Shown here: positions 33,293 to 46,829 of the stretch, one piece after another
How the letters are laid out: each line of letters opens with the position of its first letter
Position numbering within the stretch: position 1 is the first letter of the stretch
From: Fratercula arctica
Taxonomy: Eukaryota > Chordata > Aves > Charadriiformes > Alcidae
Direction of reading: 5' to 3'
Length of the DNA stretch: 64,000 nucleotides
NCBI GenBank assembly: GCA_947846985.1
Contig: CANTUZ010000025.1
Location: 13,018,100 to 13,082,099 of the forward strand
The notes under the pieces: model-generated
Told to the model about the DNA's origin: nothing
Databases searched by the model: none
Seen by the model: only the letters and a program-made list of their open reading frames with translations
Translations under genes and position numbers: made by a program

Positions 33293-36200
33293 AGTATTTT
33301 ACAAAGTTAAAGTAAAATGCATTTAATTAGAAAGTCCCATTGTGCCCATGGTTCTACAATCAGAACTATAATATGACAAATATCTGGATACTTTTATTTA
33401 ATTTGAGCAACTGAAGCCAGCATTTTATCTACTTTGAGATCTATAAAAAGAAAAACATTTTAAGTGGTCCACATAGCGCATACAAAATATTAAGGTAACT
33501 CTTCAAAAATACGGATAACAGCTATAGAAGCTACTTTGAGGGTGAAAAAACAATTAAAATTATTCTTCTTTTAAATCTGCAATTTTGATATTTCACTGAG
33601 AAAGATACTTTTAGAATCATTAAAATCTTTTGTAGCTTAAACCGTCTTCTGCCTGCATTTAAACAATTGTGTTTAACTAAATCTTAAAATTCTTTAAGAC
33701 CATTTGAAAAGAGTACATTTTTTTTCTAAAATGGGTTTTACATTCACATACTTTTAGTAATGTCTTTTCTTCCTTAGTAAATTACTTCGTCTTGGAAAGC
33801 TAGGTAATGCAGAACAGTCAGCTTCTTGAGATGTTTAATTTGCTACTTTCAGTATTGTTAGTTGTCACTTTCGCAATAATAGGTAAAGGATTCTAGTTGG
33901 ATAGGAGATCTCTTAGTTGAAATTAAAATTGTAATTTAAGGAAATACAAGCATACAAACATATAACAATTAGATGTCTATCACTTTTCAAAATCCCACTA
34001 AGTATTAGTTGCCTGTAGTCATCTTCTCATCCTTGAAATTCCAAGTCTACATTAGTACATACATCATAACCAAATTAGATTAATAACATGTACATTCTCC
34101 ATCTTTTCTGATTAAAAGAAAACCAAAATAGAAAAGAGGACCAAACAGAAAACCAAACAGAGTAGGGGACCACCCTGATAAAAGACACAAAGCTACATAG
34201 TTAAGGGATCACTAAGCCCCATGCTCATGTGACACCTGCAGCTTGTCCTTTATTTAGGAAAGGACCTGCTGGTGCTAAAGGTGCTTGAGCACACCACAGA
34301 AATGCCAGACAAGAACAAGTGTTTGCTTGCTGTCCTTACTGATGTTATAATTGACATTTATATTAATCCAGTCAGTATTTGGGTACGCAGAAGGAATTGG
34401 CAGGTTAGATGTTGTTTTGAGGACAGGGAGGAAGCCAAGCATTGCACTCTAGTGTTGGTGTTTCTTTCGTCTCACTAAACAATGACAAATTCACAGTCCA
34501 AAGCAAATGTGCAGCTCAGCCAGTGACAATTCAGCCTTTTCCACAACATTTCATCAATATGTTTTAATGTGCTTCACACAGATCCTCTCTGAAAGGATGG
34601 TGGTGCAGCTACACTTAGAGAAATCCTTGCTCTGCTGACACACAAATAGAGAAACAATTATATTTCTTGACCCTAGTGATTTTCTAATGCAGCTTGCTAG
34701 CAAGCAGCTTGTCTTCAATAGCATATCTAAAAGCTTTCAGAAACTAAGCAGCTTAAAAAGTAAAATTTAACCTGTCAAAGAATGTATCTAGAATTGATAC
34801 AAGCACCTGCTTGTATGAGTACCTTCCACAAGCATCTGCTGGTTAGCAGAAACCATGGACTGGTGGCACTCCCTTCTCCTATCCCAGCAGAGATGCCTCA
34901 GTCACTATCTGCCACCGTGAGTGTCTGTATCACTTCTCCAAACTTTAGTCATCTGAGCTGAGATTTTCTAAATCAGGTGTAAGTCTCACGAAAGAAGTAT
35001 TTTAGAAAACTTCACAGAGGACAATACAGTCGTCTGAGTACAAGAAAAGGGTAAAAATGGGTTCATAATTCAAAACAAAATATTTTCCTCTTTGAAAAGC
35101 TACAGCAATTCTATTTTTATTTTTGGATCATATTATTCAGTGGAGAGAAGGGCTGGAGGGTCACAGTGGGCAACAACTAAAGAAAGAAAAGTGAAAATTT
35201 CGTAGGACTGGCTGTCTTTCTATATGCTCTGAGCACATCAATGAATTGAAGCAACTCCCAGCAGCAGTCTGGGTATCTCAGCTACTTGAGCAGCCCCATA
35301 GACACAGTGTTCCAGGTGCTGCTGACACTGTTGTCCCAAAGCAGTACATCAACACTACCAAAATCTTTAAGATTAAAAGCAACCTTTCCTATCTCAACTT
35401 GACCATGCTACACCAGGGAAGAAACATATACACACTATGTGCATATGTTGACACACAGATTGAAGAATATGTCTGAACACAAGCTCTATTTAGATATAAA
35501 AGTGTGGGTGGCCATTTCATAGTTTCTCATGGCAACAATTAGTTATGGACTCACATTAGTACAAGGCCTTGTCTGTTGGAAGAAAAGCACAGTTTCTGCA
35601 AGTATGCAGATTTATGCAGAAAGCAAATATGCGCTGGAGGAAACTTGCAGCATTTTCTCTCCTTGCTGGTGCTGCCCCCTACCTCCTGACAAACACACAG
35701 CCACCTTCTCCTGCCTTGGTGGAGGAGGCAGCCTGCCAGCTTCATGAACATTGGAAGAAATATATTTTTCTATCATTTTGCTCTGCACAATAAATGCAGT
35801 GCTGTTGACAGAGGATACTGCATAACCTCAACATAATATCTGATCAACTCAAAACAATGAAGGAGTTTATCTTTAAAGTGCTTTCTTACTTTACAGCTGG
35901 GGAGCTGGGACAAAGATATTAATCAATTTGCCAAGGACACAGAGGGATTTCTGTGGCACAGCCAGACACTGAAAGCTTGTTTCAGACCAATGTTGTTATT
36001 ACAGAACTATTACTCTTTCTGGAGTCACAGGGATTTTGCCTACTTTAGGACAAATAAGTGGCTTTGGAAGCTCACCCATTCCTGTCAATATGCCTCAGCC
36101 TCATCTGAAGGGCTCAGGTTATTGCCACCCCTTTGCCTTTCTGCTGAGACCCATGACAGGTATGGCTGCTAGTGACAACTCAGGTAATTTGGGCACGGTT

Positions 36201-39200
36201 CCTCCAGGAAACAATAAAAAAATGAAAATGGTAATTTCACACCAATTGTGTGGGAGCCACCTACTAATAAAAAAAACAATAACACACACACACCCCCCCG
36301 GGCTTAATCAGTAAAACAAATCTCATTCACATCTTAGCACTGAAATAAACTCCACTTGAGAAATCAGGATAGCCTTAGCACTCCGCACAGCGGCTTTTCT
36401 GACACATCCCATATGTTGAGCTTCAAGGATTTGAGTATGCCAGCTCTGTTCCTCCTAGGGACACGTCCATCCTGTAGCCATTCTAAATATGGAGTTAGGA
36501 ACAATTTTTATTCTTTACCTATGATCTAAACCTTGCCCTGATTTAAAGGAAGAAGGATTTCTTCTTATGCATTTTTCCAAATTTCACATATCTTTCTAAC
36601 ATGCTGTATTTAAAAGCTATGGTGTATTATGTTAACAACCAGGAAATGCTGTGGGACTTCCCCACCTATATAAGTCAGGGCAGCTTACCTCTAGTAAAGG
36701 AGAGATATGATGGATTCAGGGCTTTTGAAAAAGTAATTTGTTAAAAGATTATAGCAGCTTTTCAGAAACTGCAATTGAATGCATGATGGGATTCTCATAG
36801 GCAAATAGAACAACAGACAGAGACCATCTCTGTTTAAATCCAGGAGTCCTATCAATATAAGCCATTTATTTTTTTTTATTGGTCCCCACTTCTGTTCTTA
36901 AAGGGGGTTGAGCCACATGCTAAGACTAATATTCTAATTTTTTTTAGGGATAGCTATGACTTTGGGAAAAATAACACTGTTTCTAGAAAGCCAGTGTGTA
37001 TATACAGGTATCTTGGGATTACTGGAGATCTTAATTATATTTCACACATCTTTGCAAGCTACCAAGATGTAAAAGCCATGGAAGTGCAAAGTATTGTCAT
37101 GGTCATAACTCATGTTTCTTAAGGGATTTCAAGGGGATATAATGAAATTAAATAGCAAGATATCAACTGTTGACACTTCTCTAAACAAGAAGAAAACAGA
37201 GCCTCATTCTCTTAAGAAAAATTGCACTTTTGGCTTAACAAATGGGAAAAAAAAAACATGTTGAATTGCAGCAGTAACGAGATCTCATAACTGAAAAACA
37301 GCATTTAACAATAAATTACAATCAAGCCTTCTGTTACAAAGTTGGACAAGACAGACCAAACACTAACCCTGATAGACGTAATTCTTGCACAGTTTCTCCT
37401 GTAACTAGAACTGCTATTAAAGTCTATTAGTTAGATAAACTGGTGAAGTGGAATATCAAGCCTGCTGTACTGGGGAGATAAGATAACACATCAGACTGGG
37501 AGCTCTGCAAGGAGGATATAATTGTCTTGAGATGGTCAGCACTTCTGGAAAAAAGCCCTCACCTCCTGCAGAACACCAACTGGAAGCTGTCACTGACTTA
37601 TCTCAACAAAATTCACAAGATTGCACCACATGCAAATGTGCCAGATTCTGTAAAGCATGTTACTCCTGGTAAAAAATAAATGTTTCTTGACTTGTGGAGG
37701 AAAGAAAGGGCAACCCGGAGAAAAACTTGCTTCAAACAATGAGCAATGTTCATGGCTTTGGGAAAGTAGACAACAGCAGTTGGATATTTTGGGCAACCGC
37801 ATTAATTTCCACTGGTTTTGTCTTTCCTACCTCTCTTAACATGAAGTATCATTCAGGAGGGTTCTGCAATATTATTGCAAGTATTTTTGTACACAAGGAT
37901 GTAACTAATTAACTGGCTTGGCCAGAAATGGGAGGTTAAACAGTCAGCTGTGACAGCTGGATACCCGGAAGAGCTCCCAGTGCATCCTTTCAAGAGCAAA
38001 GTCTTGCCTTCTACCACTGCAAAGCATGGCATAATCCAGCCAGAACTTTAATTTAATTCTGAACGGCCCTGGGTGCATTGAAAGGCATGTGCCAAGAATA
38101 ACAGGAGATACCTTGGGTTTTTCTGATTAACTTCTGCAGCTTCCTATTGTGCAAATGCTATGGAGTCAGAAAGGAAAGATAATGTTATTGATCTCACATC
38201 CATTTCATTACTTGTACTAGATTAAAAGTGTTTTTCCTGTGAAGTGTCTTGATAGATCTTCACAGCATGAAGAGCCGAGCTCTGGAGCCAAATGGAGGCA
38301 TCCTTGGATAACAAGGAAATTTCCGACTAAACCAGATGAGGTGGTTACATTTAAAGCTAACTAAACTAGTTAGCAAGACCAAACATCCACTACAAATCCA
38401 CTGAAGAATACACTGGAGAATGAAACAGGTAACTAGAAAATAAATTATGCTGTATATATATACACCACCATTTTTCCACATTGTTCACCAGTGTTTTATA
38501 CCTTTTTAATAAATCACTCATATTTTCTTTGCCCTGTGAAATAAATGGACTTAATTAAGTGGTGTAGAATAATCAAACCAGTGACATATACTTCCAAACA
38601 CCTTATTCAGATGAACCCCAAATATCAACACATAGACTATGACAGAAAACACTTCTGTGTTACATTCCACCCTCAACCATTTCTGGTGTAGAAGCCCTCT
38701 AAAACAGACACTAAGAACTTAAAAAGGCATTTCTTTTCCTTGTCAAACCATGAACTACTAGTAATTTCCATTTCTTTAATAATTACTTTTAACTTCCAGA
38801 AAAACACTTCACTGCAAGGAAAGATCAACCCAGGATATATACAAGTGGATTAAAACAGATGGTTTGAATTAAATCTTATACAACAGTAATCATAATTGAC
38901 ATCAGCATTTTCATTTCAATAATTATGAGTATTAACCATATTAATTATTTGATCATTAACAGTAAATAATAAATAGACCATGTTAACCTTTATAGTTATT
39001 ACCTACATTTGTTTCCCTAGCACTTGCAATTTCCTGTTTAGTCAGACAAATTATTACATTATTCTTTGATTTGTGCTTCAGTGATGAAGAGACAACACAA
39101 ATTCAAAGGGTATAATGATATTATTTTACTTTCTACATGTTCTTGATTAAGATTTAATATTTATTAAATGTTAACTCAGTTTTTCCTGGTTTACAGTAGG

Positions 39201-39476
39201 CATGGGTAGCAAACACTAAGTGCCTTTTAAAAGAAATATGACACACATGGTGTTTGCCAGTCAGGCATGTAATTGTTCTGGTTATTTTGTCTTTACAAAG
39301 TAAAAAACAGGGGGTTCTAGCAGATAGGGATTCAAGGGTAAACTCTTGATCCAAGTGAGTTTTCAAAATTGCTTCTAAATTTTCTGTATCAGCCCTAAAG
39401 CCAAGACTACACATTGCTAGGGGAATAATAAACAAACAAAATCCCAGACCAAATACAGAACAAACATATTTCATAA
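33293..39476. other. Long AT-rich stretch without recognised features
   Basis: About 6.2 kb with short frames only. There is a short (CA)n-C tract at 36283-36300. No exon or repeat family can be supported. Confidence 0.5.
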
Positions 39477-41184
39477 AATCATAGAATGTGTTGGGTTGGA
39501 AGGGACCTTTAAAGGTCATCTAGTCCAATCCCCCTGCAGTAAGCAGGGATATCTTCAACTAGATCAGATGGCTCAGAGCCTCAGCAAGCCTGGCCTTGAA
39601 TGTCTCCAGGGATGGGGCCTCCACCACCTCTCTGGGCAACCTGTGCCAGTGCTTCACCACCCTCATTGTAAAGAACTTCTTCCTAATGTCTCATCTAAAC
39701 CTACCCTGCTCTAGTTTAAAACCATTGCCCCTCGTCCTATCGCTACATGCCCTTGCAAACAGCCCCTCCCCAGCTTTCTTGTAGGCCCCCTTCAGGTACT
39801 GGAAGGCCGCTATAAGGTCTCCCTGGAGCCTTCTCTTCTCCAGGCTGAACAACCCCAACTCTCTCAGCTTGTCTTCGCAGGAGAGGTGCTCCAGCCCTCT
39901 GATCATCTTCGTGGCCCTCCTCTGGACCCCCTCCAACAGGTCCATGTCCTTCTTGTGCTGAGGACTCCAGAGCTGGATGCGATACCCCAGGTGGGGTCTC
40001 ATGAGAGCAGAGTAGAGGGGGAGAATCACCTCTCTGGATCTGCTGGCCACAGTTCTTTTGATGCAGCCCAGGATGCAATTGGTCTTCTGGGCTGCAAGCA
40101 CACATTGTTGGCTCATGTCCAGCTTTTCATCCACGAGTACCCCCAAGTCCTTTTCCGCAGGGCTACTCTCTATCACGTCATCCCCCAGTCTGTATTGATA
40201 ACGAGGACTGTCCCGACCCAAGTGCAGGACCTTGCACTTGGCCTTGTTGAACTTCATGAGGTTTGCATGAGCCCACCTCTCCAGCTCGTCCAGGTCCCTC
40301 TGGATGACATCCCATCCCTCTGGCACGTCGACCGCACCACTCAGCTTGGTGTCATCTTAAACTTGCTGAGGGTGCACTTGATCCCACTGTCTATATCATT
40401 GATGAAGATATTGAACAGCACCGATCCCAGCATGGATCCCTGAGGGACACCGCTTGTGAACCCTCTCCATCTGGACATCAAGCTATTGACCACTACCCTC
40501 TGGATGCGACCATCCAGCCAGTTCCCTAACCACCGAACAGTCCACCCATCAAATCCATATCTCTCCAACTTAGAGAGAAGGATGTTGTGGGGGACCGTGT
40601 CAAAGGCCTTGCAGAAGTCCAGGTAGATGATATCCGTAGCTCTCCCCTTGTCCACTGATGCAGTCACTCCATTGTAGAAAGCCACTAGGTTGGTCAGGCA
40701 GGACTTGCCCCTGGTGAAGCCATGCTGGCTGTCTCGAATCACCTCCCTGTCCTCCATGTGCCTTAGCATAGCTTCTAGGAGGATCCGTTCCAGGATCTTC
40801 CCAGGCACAGAGGTGAGGCTGACAGGGCGGTAGTTCCGGGGGTCCTCCTTTCTACCCTGCGATGTTTCCCTTTTTCCAGTCACCAGGGACTTCACCTGAC
40901 TGCCATGACTTTTCAAGTATCATGGAGAGTGGCTTGGCAACTACATCAGCCAATTCCCTCAGGACTCTGGGGTGCATCTCATCAGGTCCCATGGACTTGT
41001 GTATATTCAGGTTCCTCAGGTGGTCACGAACCTTGTCTTCACTTCCAGTGGGAGGGACTTTGTCCCGCAGGTCCCTGTCTTGCGGTCCTTCAACTTGGGA
41101 GGCGTGAGGAGAGAGACTGGCAGTGAAGACCAAGGCAAAAAAATTGTTCAGAACCTCAGCCTTCTCCTCGTCTGTTGTTACCAT
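39477..41184 (-). pseudogene. CR1 LINE, endonuclease-RT linker to 3' end
   Basis: On the minus strand it runs from the segment before RT (41184) through the RT ([28 protein letters not shown]) to the C-terminus and 3' UTR, with octamers at 39477. A frame break near 40860 and a one-base loss at about 40360 (in the FADD catalytic box) disable it. It is the same subfamily as 18590-19494. Confidence 0.93.
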
Positions 41185-43243
41185 TCTCAGTCATTTCCTT
41201 TCAGTATGTTTCCCTGAATATGTTCCGGGTAACAGTTAGGAATAGCCCGCGAAAGATAAACTTCTTGGTCTGGGTGGATCTTTTGCGTTTCCCCAGCCAG
41301 ACTGCACTCCATCACACCAGCAGTGCAGTGCTGAACGTTTGCAGGCACACATGCGGGGCTCCATCCAGCAGCCCCCAGAGGGCTCTTGCCCACTCACATC
41401 CTTCTCTTTCACTCCCTTGGCATCATGCAGGCCTGCACTGGTTTCTGTCCCATCCTGCCACAGAGCTTTCTAAGCAGAAGAGATCTTATCAATTTAATTT
41501 CTACTTGTATGGACTGTGGAAGGGAAATATCCTTAGATGTTTCTGCTGTGGGAGCTGATCATTTATTGCTTTGTTTCCTCTTTTGATTAATTTTTAATCA
41601 ATGGAAATCCTTCCATTTTATCCTCTGGCATTTTTTAAAGAACTTTTGCTATGGAGTTGTATCAAAGGCTCTCTGAAGATCCACATTGTAGGGACTGAAC
41701 AACCATTTTCTGTGTGCGTTGAAATATTTTTTTGAGTCAGTAGCTATAAATGACAGACACTAAGTGCTTTTTGAAAGAAACATGACTTATACAGACTCCC
41801 AAATATATCATATTTATCCATGTATTTACCAATATGTGCTTTTTTCAAGTTTCTTCCAACTTGTCTTACCCAGAGACAAACTTTCTGGTGTGCAATTTCC
41901 TTAAGTTCTTTTTTAAAATTGGTGTCAAACTTGTTACATCCCACTTCTTTGGTGACAAGGCTGATAAGTGATAAATTCCCAGCTACACTTAATATTTAAC
42001 AGTTTCCTATTGCATTCTTTGAAACTCCCAGGTAAATCTCCTTGACCAACTTAATGGGAATGAAGCACAGGACTGAACAGAAATTACACATGGCTCTTTA
42101 GATGATATACCAAAAGCCTATTTTATGGTGATTCTATGCCCCTTAGCATGGAATTAACTACTTTTTAAAAGATTTTTTATTAGCTGTAAAAAAAAAAATT
42201 AAAAAATACTGTACTTTAGGAAAAAAGTCTTCACAGTTTTCTAGAAGTTCTGCAGAAAACTAACTTTTGCTGTTACTACTTAATTTTACATTATGTTTGT
42301 GTAATGGGCAGGAAGAGAAAGCAAAGTAGAAAAACCTCTGTCTTGTTCAACACCAGGACTTCTTCCAAATTCAGAAGCTAGAGTCCTAACTGGTAGTCCA
42401 TAGCTCTGCCTCTCTTGTACAGCATCATCCCTAGGCTATTCTTCTTCCATAGTTCATTTTTAGCACCTTTCCAATAACAGAGAAGGAAAACTGCCTAGGC
42501 AGGGTATTTTTATTCCCCAAGGAGAACCTTGCCAGAGCCTTATTGTGGAGGGTCACACAACAATCAAACTCCCCAGAACTCTCATTCCTGTTCCCCTTTC
42601 CATCATCCTCAGAAGTGGATAAATACCTGGGTACCAGTAACTCTTCTACAGAGCATAACAGGGAAGACTGGGGGAGCAGTCAAGGTTAGAATCAAACAAC
42701 TGGGGGACTGTCCAGAGCCCATTTGACCAAGAACTGTGCAAGACCTCCAAATGGTGGCTCCAGTTCCTGAAGTACCCAACTGTGCTGGAAGTGCTGCTGC
42801 AACCCTGAAAATCATCTGGTTCTGCTGAGGGTGGCGACCAGCACGAAGCTCTTGGAGTCACTCTGTGTGATTCAAGGATAGCACCTTGTGAATTCCTACT
42901 CTAAAATGTTTCTCTTTTGCTTCTGATCCCTTGGAACAGATGAAGAGAACACCCAGGTGTGCTGAAATATTGCTCAGGTGCAAACAATACACCCACATTT
43001 ATACTGCTAGGAACCAGGTCTGTTCAGTGATGGCTCTCCAATTCCCAGTCACACTTTTATTCTGTTTCCAATCTGATCCTGACTGTCACTTTTGAAGAGC
43101 ACAGAATGGAAAGAAAAGGTGCAACATTGCAGAGAGTCTCTTGGTTCTAAAAATCCCTTTTATTTTAAATTGGGCAGTGCAATCATTGTTTAAACTCATG
43201 AAAAAAAGTCACCCCTTCCCATGGTCATTTCACTGTATGCTAT
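41185..43243. other. Unassigned DNA
   Basis: No gene or repeat recognised. GCTAT (43239-43243) is the left target duplication of the next LTR. Confidence 0.5.
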
Positions 43244-43848
43244 TGTCCTGGTTTGGGGTAGAGCAGAGCCAACTTTCTGTTCAGTGAGAGAGGCTCTGGC
43301 TTATACTTGTTGCTGTGGCAACCAGGGTCATCTGACTTGATTGTTTACCCCATGGAAGGGTCACACCTGTGGGGTGGGAGTGGACAGGTCAGGTGACCCA
43401 AACTGACCAACAGGATATTCCATCCCATCTGCCATGCTCAGTATAAAAGTTGAGGGATCAAAGGGGTCAGGTTTGCTTTTCTTTAATGGCTCTCTTTCTT
43501 CAATGGTTCTCTTTCTTCAGTGACTGATATCTGAGGAGGGCCCTGTCAGCTCGTTTACCTTAGATACCCATCAGTGTGTTCTGGAATCCAGTTCCCATTT
43601 GTCACTGAGTCCAGTCTGGAACTTCCCCAATGCCTGCTGGTGACATCTCCCTGAGAGCTTCATATGGTTTTGTATATATATTGTATCTTTTTCATTAGTT
43701 GCTTTTATTTTATTATTAATATTTCATTAGTTTAGTTTTTTTCTGAACTCATAAATCTCTTTATCCCTCTTCTTCCTCTCCTTGGAGTGAGAGGTGGGGG
43801 AGAGCATCTGTTGTCTTGTCATTGGCCAACTTGGCCCAAATCATGACA
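43244..43848 (+). mobile_element. Solo LTR (605 bp)
   Basis: It starts TGTCCTGGTTTGGGG and ends CCCAAATCATGACA. It is flanked by perfect GCTAT duplications (43239-43243 and 43849-43853). A TATA box TATAAAA is at 43442-43448. Same family as 28054-28773, opposite orientation. Confidence 0.93.
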
Positions 43849-43853
43849 GCTAT

Positions 43854-44640
43854 GAATGTGCAGTAACAATGGTTTCTTTTTCCTGTTACAGATGTGTGGT
43901 ACTGAAAGCAATTTGCTCTGCATGTGCTCCACTGCATGGAACGATTTCTTATAACTCATGCAATGTGCTTGTATAATATGGATTAGTGTTTATTTGCTTG
44001 AGCCACTTTTCCTTCCCCTGAGGTGCAGTCAGTTTATTAACTGAGTTCATTTGGCTAGTGCAGTACAAACTGTTTAAAAAATTCACATAAAATATACAAC
44101 TACATTTAAAATATCAAAACAAGAGTTAAAGTTAAAACTGTAACTAGGAATTTTCTTACTTGTTAGCTTCTTAGGTAGTGGTAACAAACTGCTGTGCATG
44201 TTTTCGCATCATCTGATCTTCCTCCTTAAATACATGGACTTAATTGCATGTGTGAGCAAAAGTTCATGTTTCAAACTAGCCTCACTGTGGCTCCTCCAAA
44301 AGCAAGCCACAAGTGGCTACTGTGAGACAGCAGTTTTAGGTACAGCTCATCCTGGGTAAAGAAAGAACAATTCTGGTTCACAGGAGGACCAGTGTGTGTG
44401 TTGGTGGTTTAGCTGCAGTCTATGGGTCTTGTACATTGGGATTACAAGCCTTGCAGCTGAGAGGCAGAATGACTGACTACTCCTGACTAACTACAGAAAT
44501 GTGGCTAATTTTTGCAAATGACCTCAAAACCCAGCAATCAGAGGACAGCAAATTGGTGAGTTAGTGTTTAAAAGAGAAGAAAATATGACAGCAATTAAGG
44601 AGCAATGAAGAAAACCTACACAATAGCAGGAATGTTAAAG
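43854..44640. other. Unassigned DNA
   Basis: No feature recognised. The start of the CR1 that follows is uncertain. Confidence 0.45.
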
Positions 44641-44801
44641 CTAACAGATAACTGGATAGGAAAACTGTGGCATATGTGTGTGACAGATGCGCTTGACCCG
44701 TTAACCAAACTGGTGGTGGTTTGCTACAGGCTCCAAAGGAGAACCTTGAGAAACCAGAAGGCCTATCACCCCTCAAGGGTGAAAACTACACACTCAACTC
44801 C

Positions 44802-45128
44802 TGTGGAGCATTGATTCACAGACTCTGGCAGGATATGGACCAAAGACCTTTATTACAACAATTTCCCGAGTTTTATAGGTACAGGTACTGTCCACGCGCA
44901 GGCAGCATCCTGCTGGTAGGTTGAAGGTCGATTGCCACGCGCTTCTCAGTGTCTTCTAACTGGTCGTCTCTGACTGTTCACGCTGAGCAGCAGCTTTGCT
45001 TTTCACATTCCTGTTCTTGCTGATATCTCCTGACGCTTGCTTATCTTTTCTCTCAAGGCGCCTCTCACGGGTACAGCTTTGTCTCATCAAGGCCAAACAG
45101 ATTCCCTATGCTACTCTCTATCTCCACA
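44802..45128 (-). repeat. 3' LTR of ERVK (327 bp)
   Basis: Its ends are TGTGGAG and CTCCACA, a 7-bp inverted repeat. It is nearly identical to 55745-56072. Confidence 0.95.
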
Positions 45129-45152
45129 ATTCCCCCTTTTTTATTTTTTCTG
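45129..45152 (-). promoter_or_regulatory. Polypurine tract of ERVK
   Basis: The minus strand reads AAAAAATAAAAAAGGGGGAAT directly before the 3' LTR, the position and composition expected for the plus-strand primer. Confidence 0.85.
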
Positions 45153-45166
45153 CAACAAAAGCTTGA

Positions 45167-45935
45167 TTAATCATTTTTTGCACTATTTTCTGTAAGCAGC
45201 CTAAAATACAGCACACGACAAGCATTGGATGACAAAGATGACATGTTTTGAAAATATAAAACATAAGTTACTTTATCCAATTGTTCTTGAGGTGTCATAC
45301 CTACGGGATTCCCCCTTTTTCGTTGATCAAGCATGGTTTTTAAGGTATGATGAATATGTTTCGCAATTGCTTGCCCAGTTGGGGAATGAGGAATACCGGT
45401 GACATGTTTGATACCCCTTGTCTGTAAAGAGGCCTGTATTTTAGCGGACACATAAGCTGGTCTGTTATCAGTTTTTACAGTTTTCGGTACTCCCATGACT
45501 GCAATGCATTGCAACCCATGTCGAATAACATCACGAGCCTTCTGTCCTGTAGGAGCAGTAGCTAGAACAAGGTGAGAAAACAAATCAACTGAAACATGTA
45601 CATAGCGCAAACGTCCAAATTCTATAATGTGCATAACATCGGATTGCCAAAGTTCATCAGGTGTAAGCCCTTGCGGGTTAACCCCCGCAAATGATGGCAG
45701 AGGAGCCAGCTGCTGACAGTGCAAATGACCCTGCAAAATCAATCGTGCTAACATTTCAATCATCATAGTTACTGTATTTGAAAAGGTATGTGGCAAAAAT
45801 ACTCACTCTAATGCAGTCAGGCTCTTTATGAGTGCATCATCCCACTGTCCTATCAGGGCGTAAGGTTGAAAGTCTTGATATATCATAAACAAATCTGCAA
45901 TGTGCTGTAATGCTTTCTGAGCTGTTGGGGCTAAT
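45167..45935 (-). pseudogene. pol: Second, diverged pol fragment (RT end joined to integrase core) in ERVK
   Basis: The minus strand from about 45935 reads an RT thumb/connection-like segment, then the WVFLPH-type connection motif with its Trp codon replaced by a stop (near 45805). It then jumps over RNase H to an integrase core (SFAGVNPQGL, WQSDVMHI). The first catalytic Asp is kept. The second motif is TDNRPAY where TDNGP is usual, and the segment expected to carry the catalytic Glu reads QAIAKHIH. It is homologous to, but clearly diverged from, the main pol of the same provirus (47261-49510) and lies next to the polypurine tract where env/3' sequence is expected. It may derive from recombination with a related virus. 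Confidence 0.75.
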
Positions 45936-45939
45936 GAAC

Positions 45940-46148
45940 GTGGAACCTACAGGGGAGGGGGAGGCAGACACAGCGCTTCAGGGCATCCCCTGTATCTTCA
46001 AAGCGCACTCATGTCTCTCCCCCTCTCTCTGACCCGAGACAGCCCCCTTATATCCTGCCCCGGATTGAGTGGAGAAGTACAGGCTAGGGTCGCTGCATGC
46101 GTGGCCAGCGCATGCAGTGAGCCTCACCAGACTCATGATCCAGCTTTG
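45940..46148 (-). promoter_or_regulatory. Possible internal promoter/LTR-like segment in ERVK
   Basis: The minus strand has GGATATAAGGGGGC (about 46044-46057), followed by a purine-rich GAGAGAGGGGGAGAG block and then CCCCTGTAGGTTCCAC just before the second pol fragment. The order is U3-R-like, but no ends or inverted repeats could be fixed. Confidence 0.3.
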
Positions 46149-46829
46149 CTAACCGCGGATGTCTGATACCTGACTAGCTTGTTGTACTCCCTTCTTCTTA
46201 TCTTCTTCTTTGAAGGTCAGGTTCTCATGGATACGCACATAGTTTTTCAGCAACAGTACTGAGTCCCTTTTTCCCAACATGCATACTGGGTTTGGTTCAA
46301 CTAGTAATTTTCCATCGTGTCTCACTCGGACCATCCTCTATTATCCCTTACACATGCCACCCCATGGCCCATAGTTGGGACACAACGATATTCTACAACT
46401 TGTACAAGGGTATGATGCAAAGCGGCATCTACAACTGATTGTATAATGCTTATTAAACATGGCAAACAGCATACTAAACATAACAAATTCCTTCCACACA
46501 GGCAATGAATATAATTTCCTTCAACCAACCCCACCCCAAGTCCATCCAGCAAAGAGACTTCACCCAGTGGTCTCCACAAGTTGCTGGCTCGGTCGGTGCA
46601 GTTCTTGCAACTGGGCATGGATGGATTTGGAGTGGTCACTTAGATTCATACAACACAGTCCTTTAGAATCTTGACAACCGTGTCCGTGAGCCCCTATACC
46701 GTAGTATGCGCCTCCCATTTCAGACTGATGGTTAGTTGGTTCTTCAAAGATGCTGTGTTCAGACTTCCATAACTGCATCCATGCCTGCTTGCTAGGGTTC
46801 TGTAGGCCGAACCAGGACAGCAGAGTCAT
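46149..46829 (-). pseudogene. env: env transmembrane-subunit remnant of ERVK
   Basis: A CX6CC disulfide motif (46650-46676, C-QDSKGL-CC) is followed by NLSDHS and a C-terminal helical stretch. In another frame (from about 46600 to 46322) come [14 protein letters not shown] and a hydrophobic membrane span with LVCCLPCLI. SU and the fusion peptide are missing and at least one frameshift is present. CX6CC plus the following sequence resembles alpharetrovirus-type TM rather than classical betaretrovirus TM. A last short frame (46149-46334) may be the cytoplasmic tail or unrelated. Confidence 0.7.
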
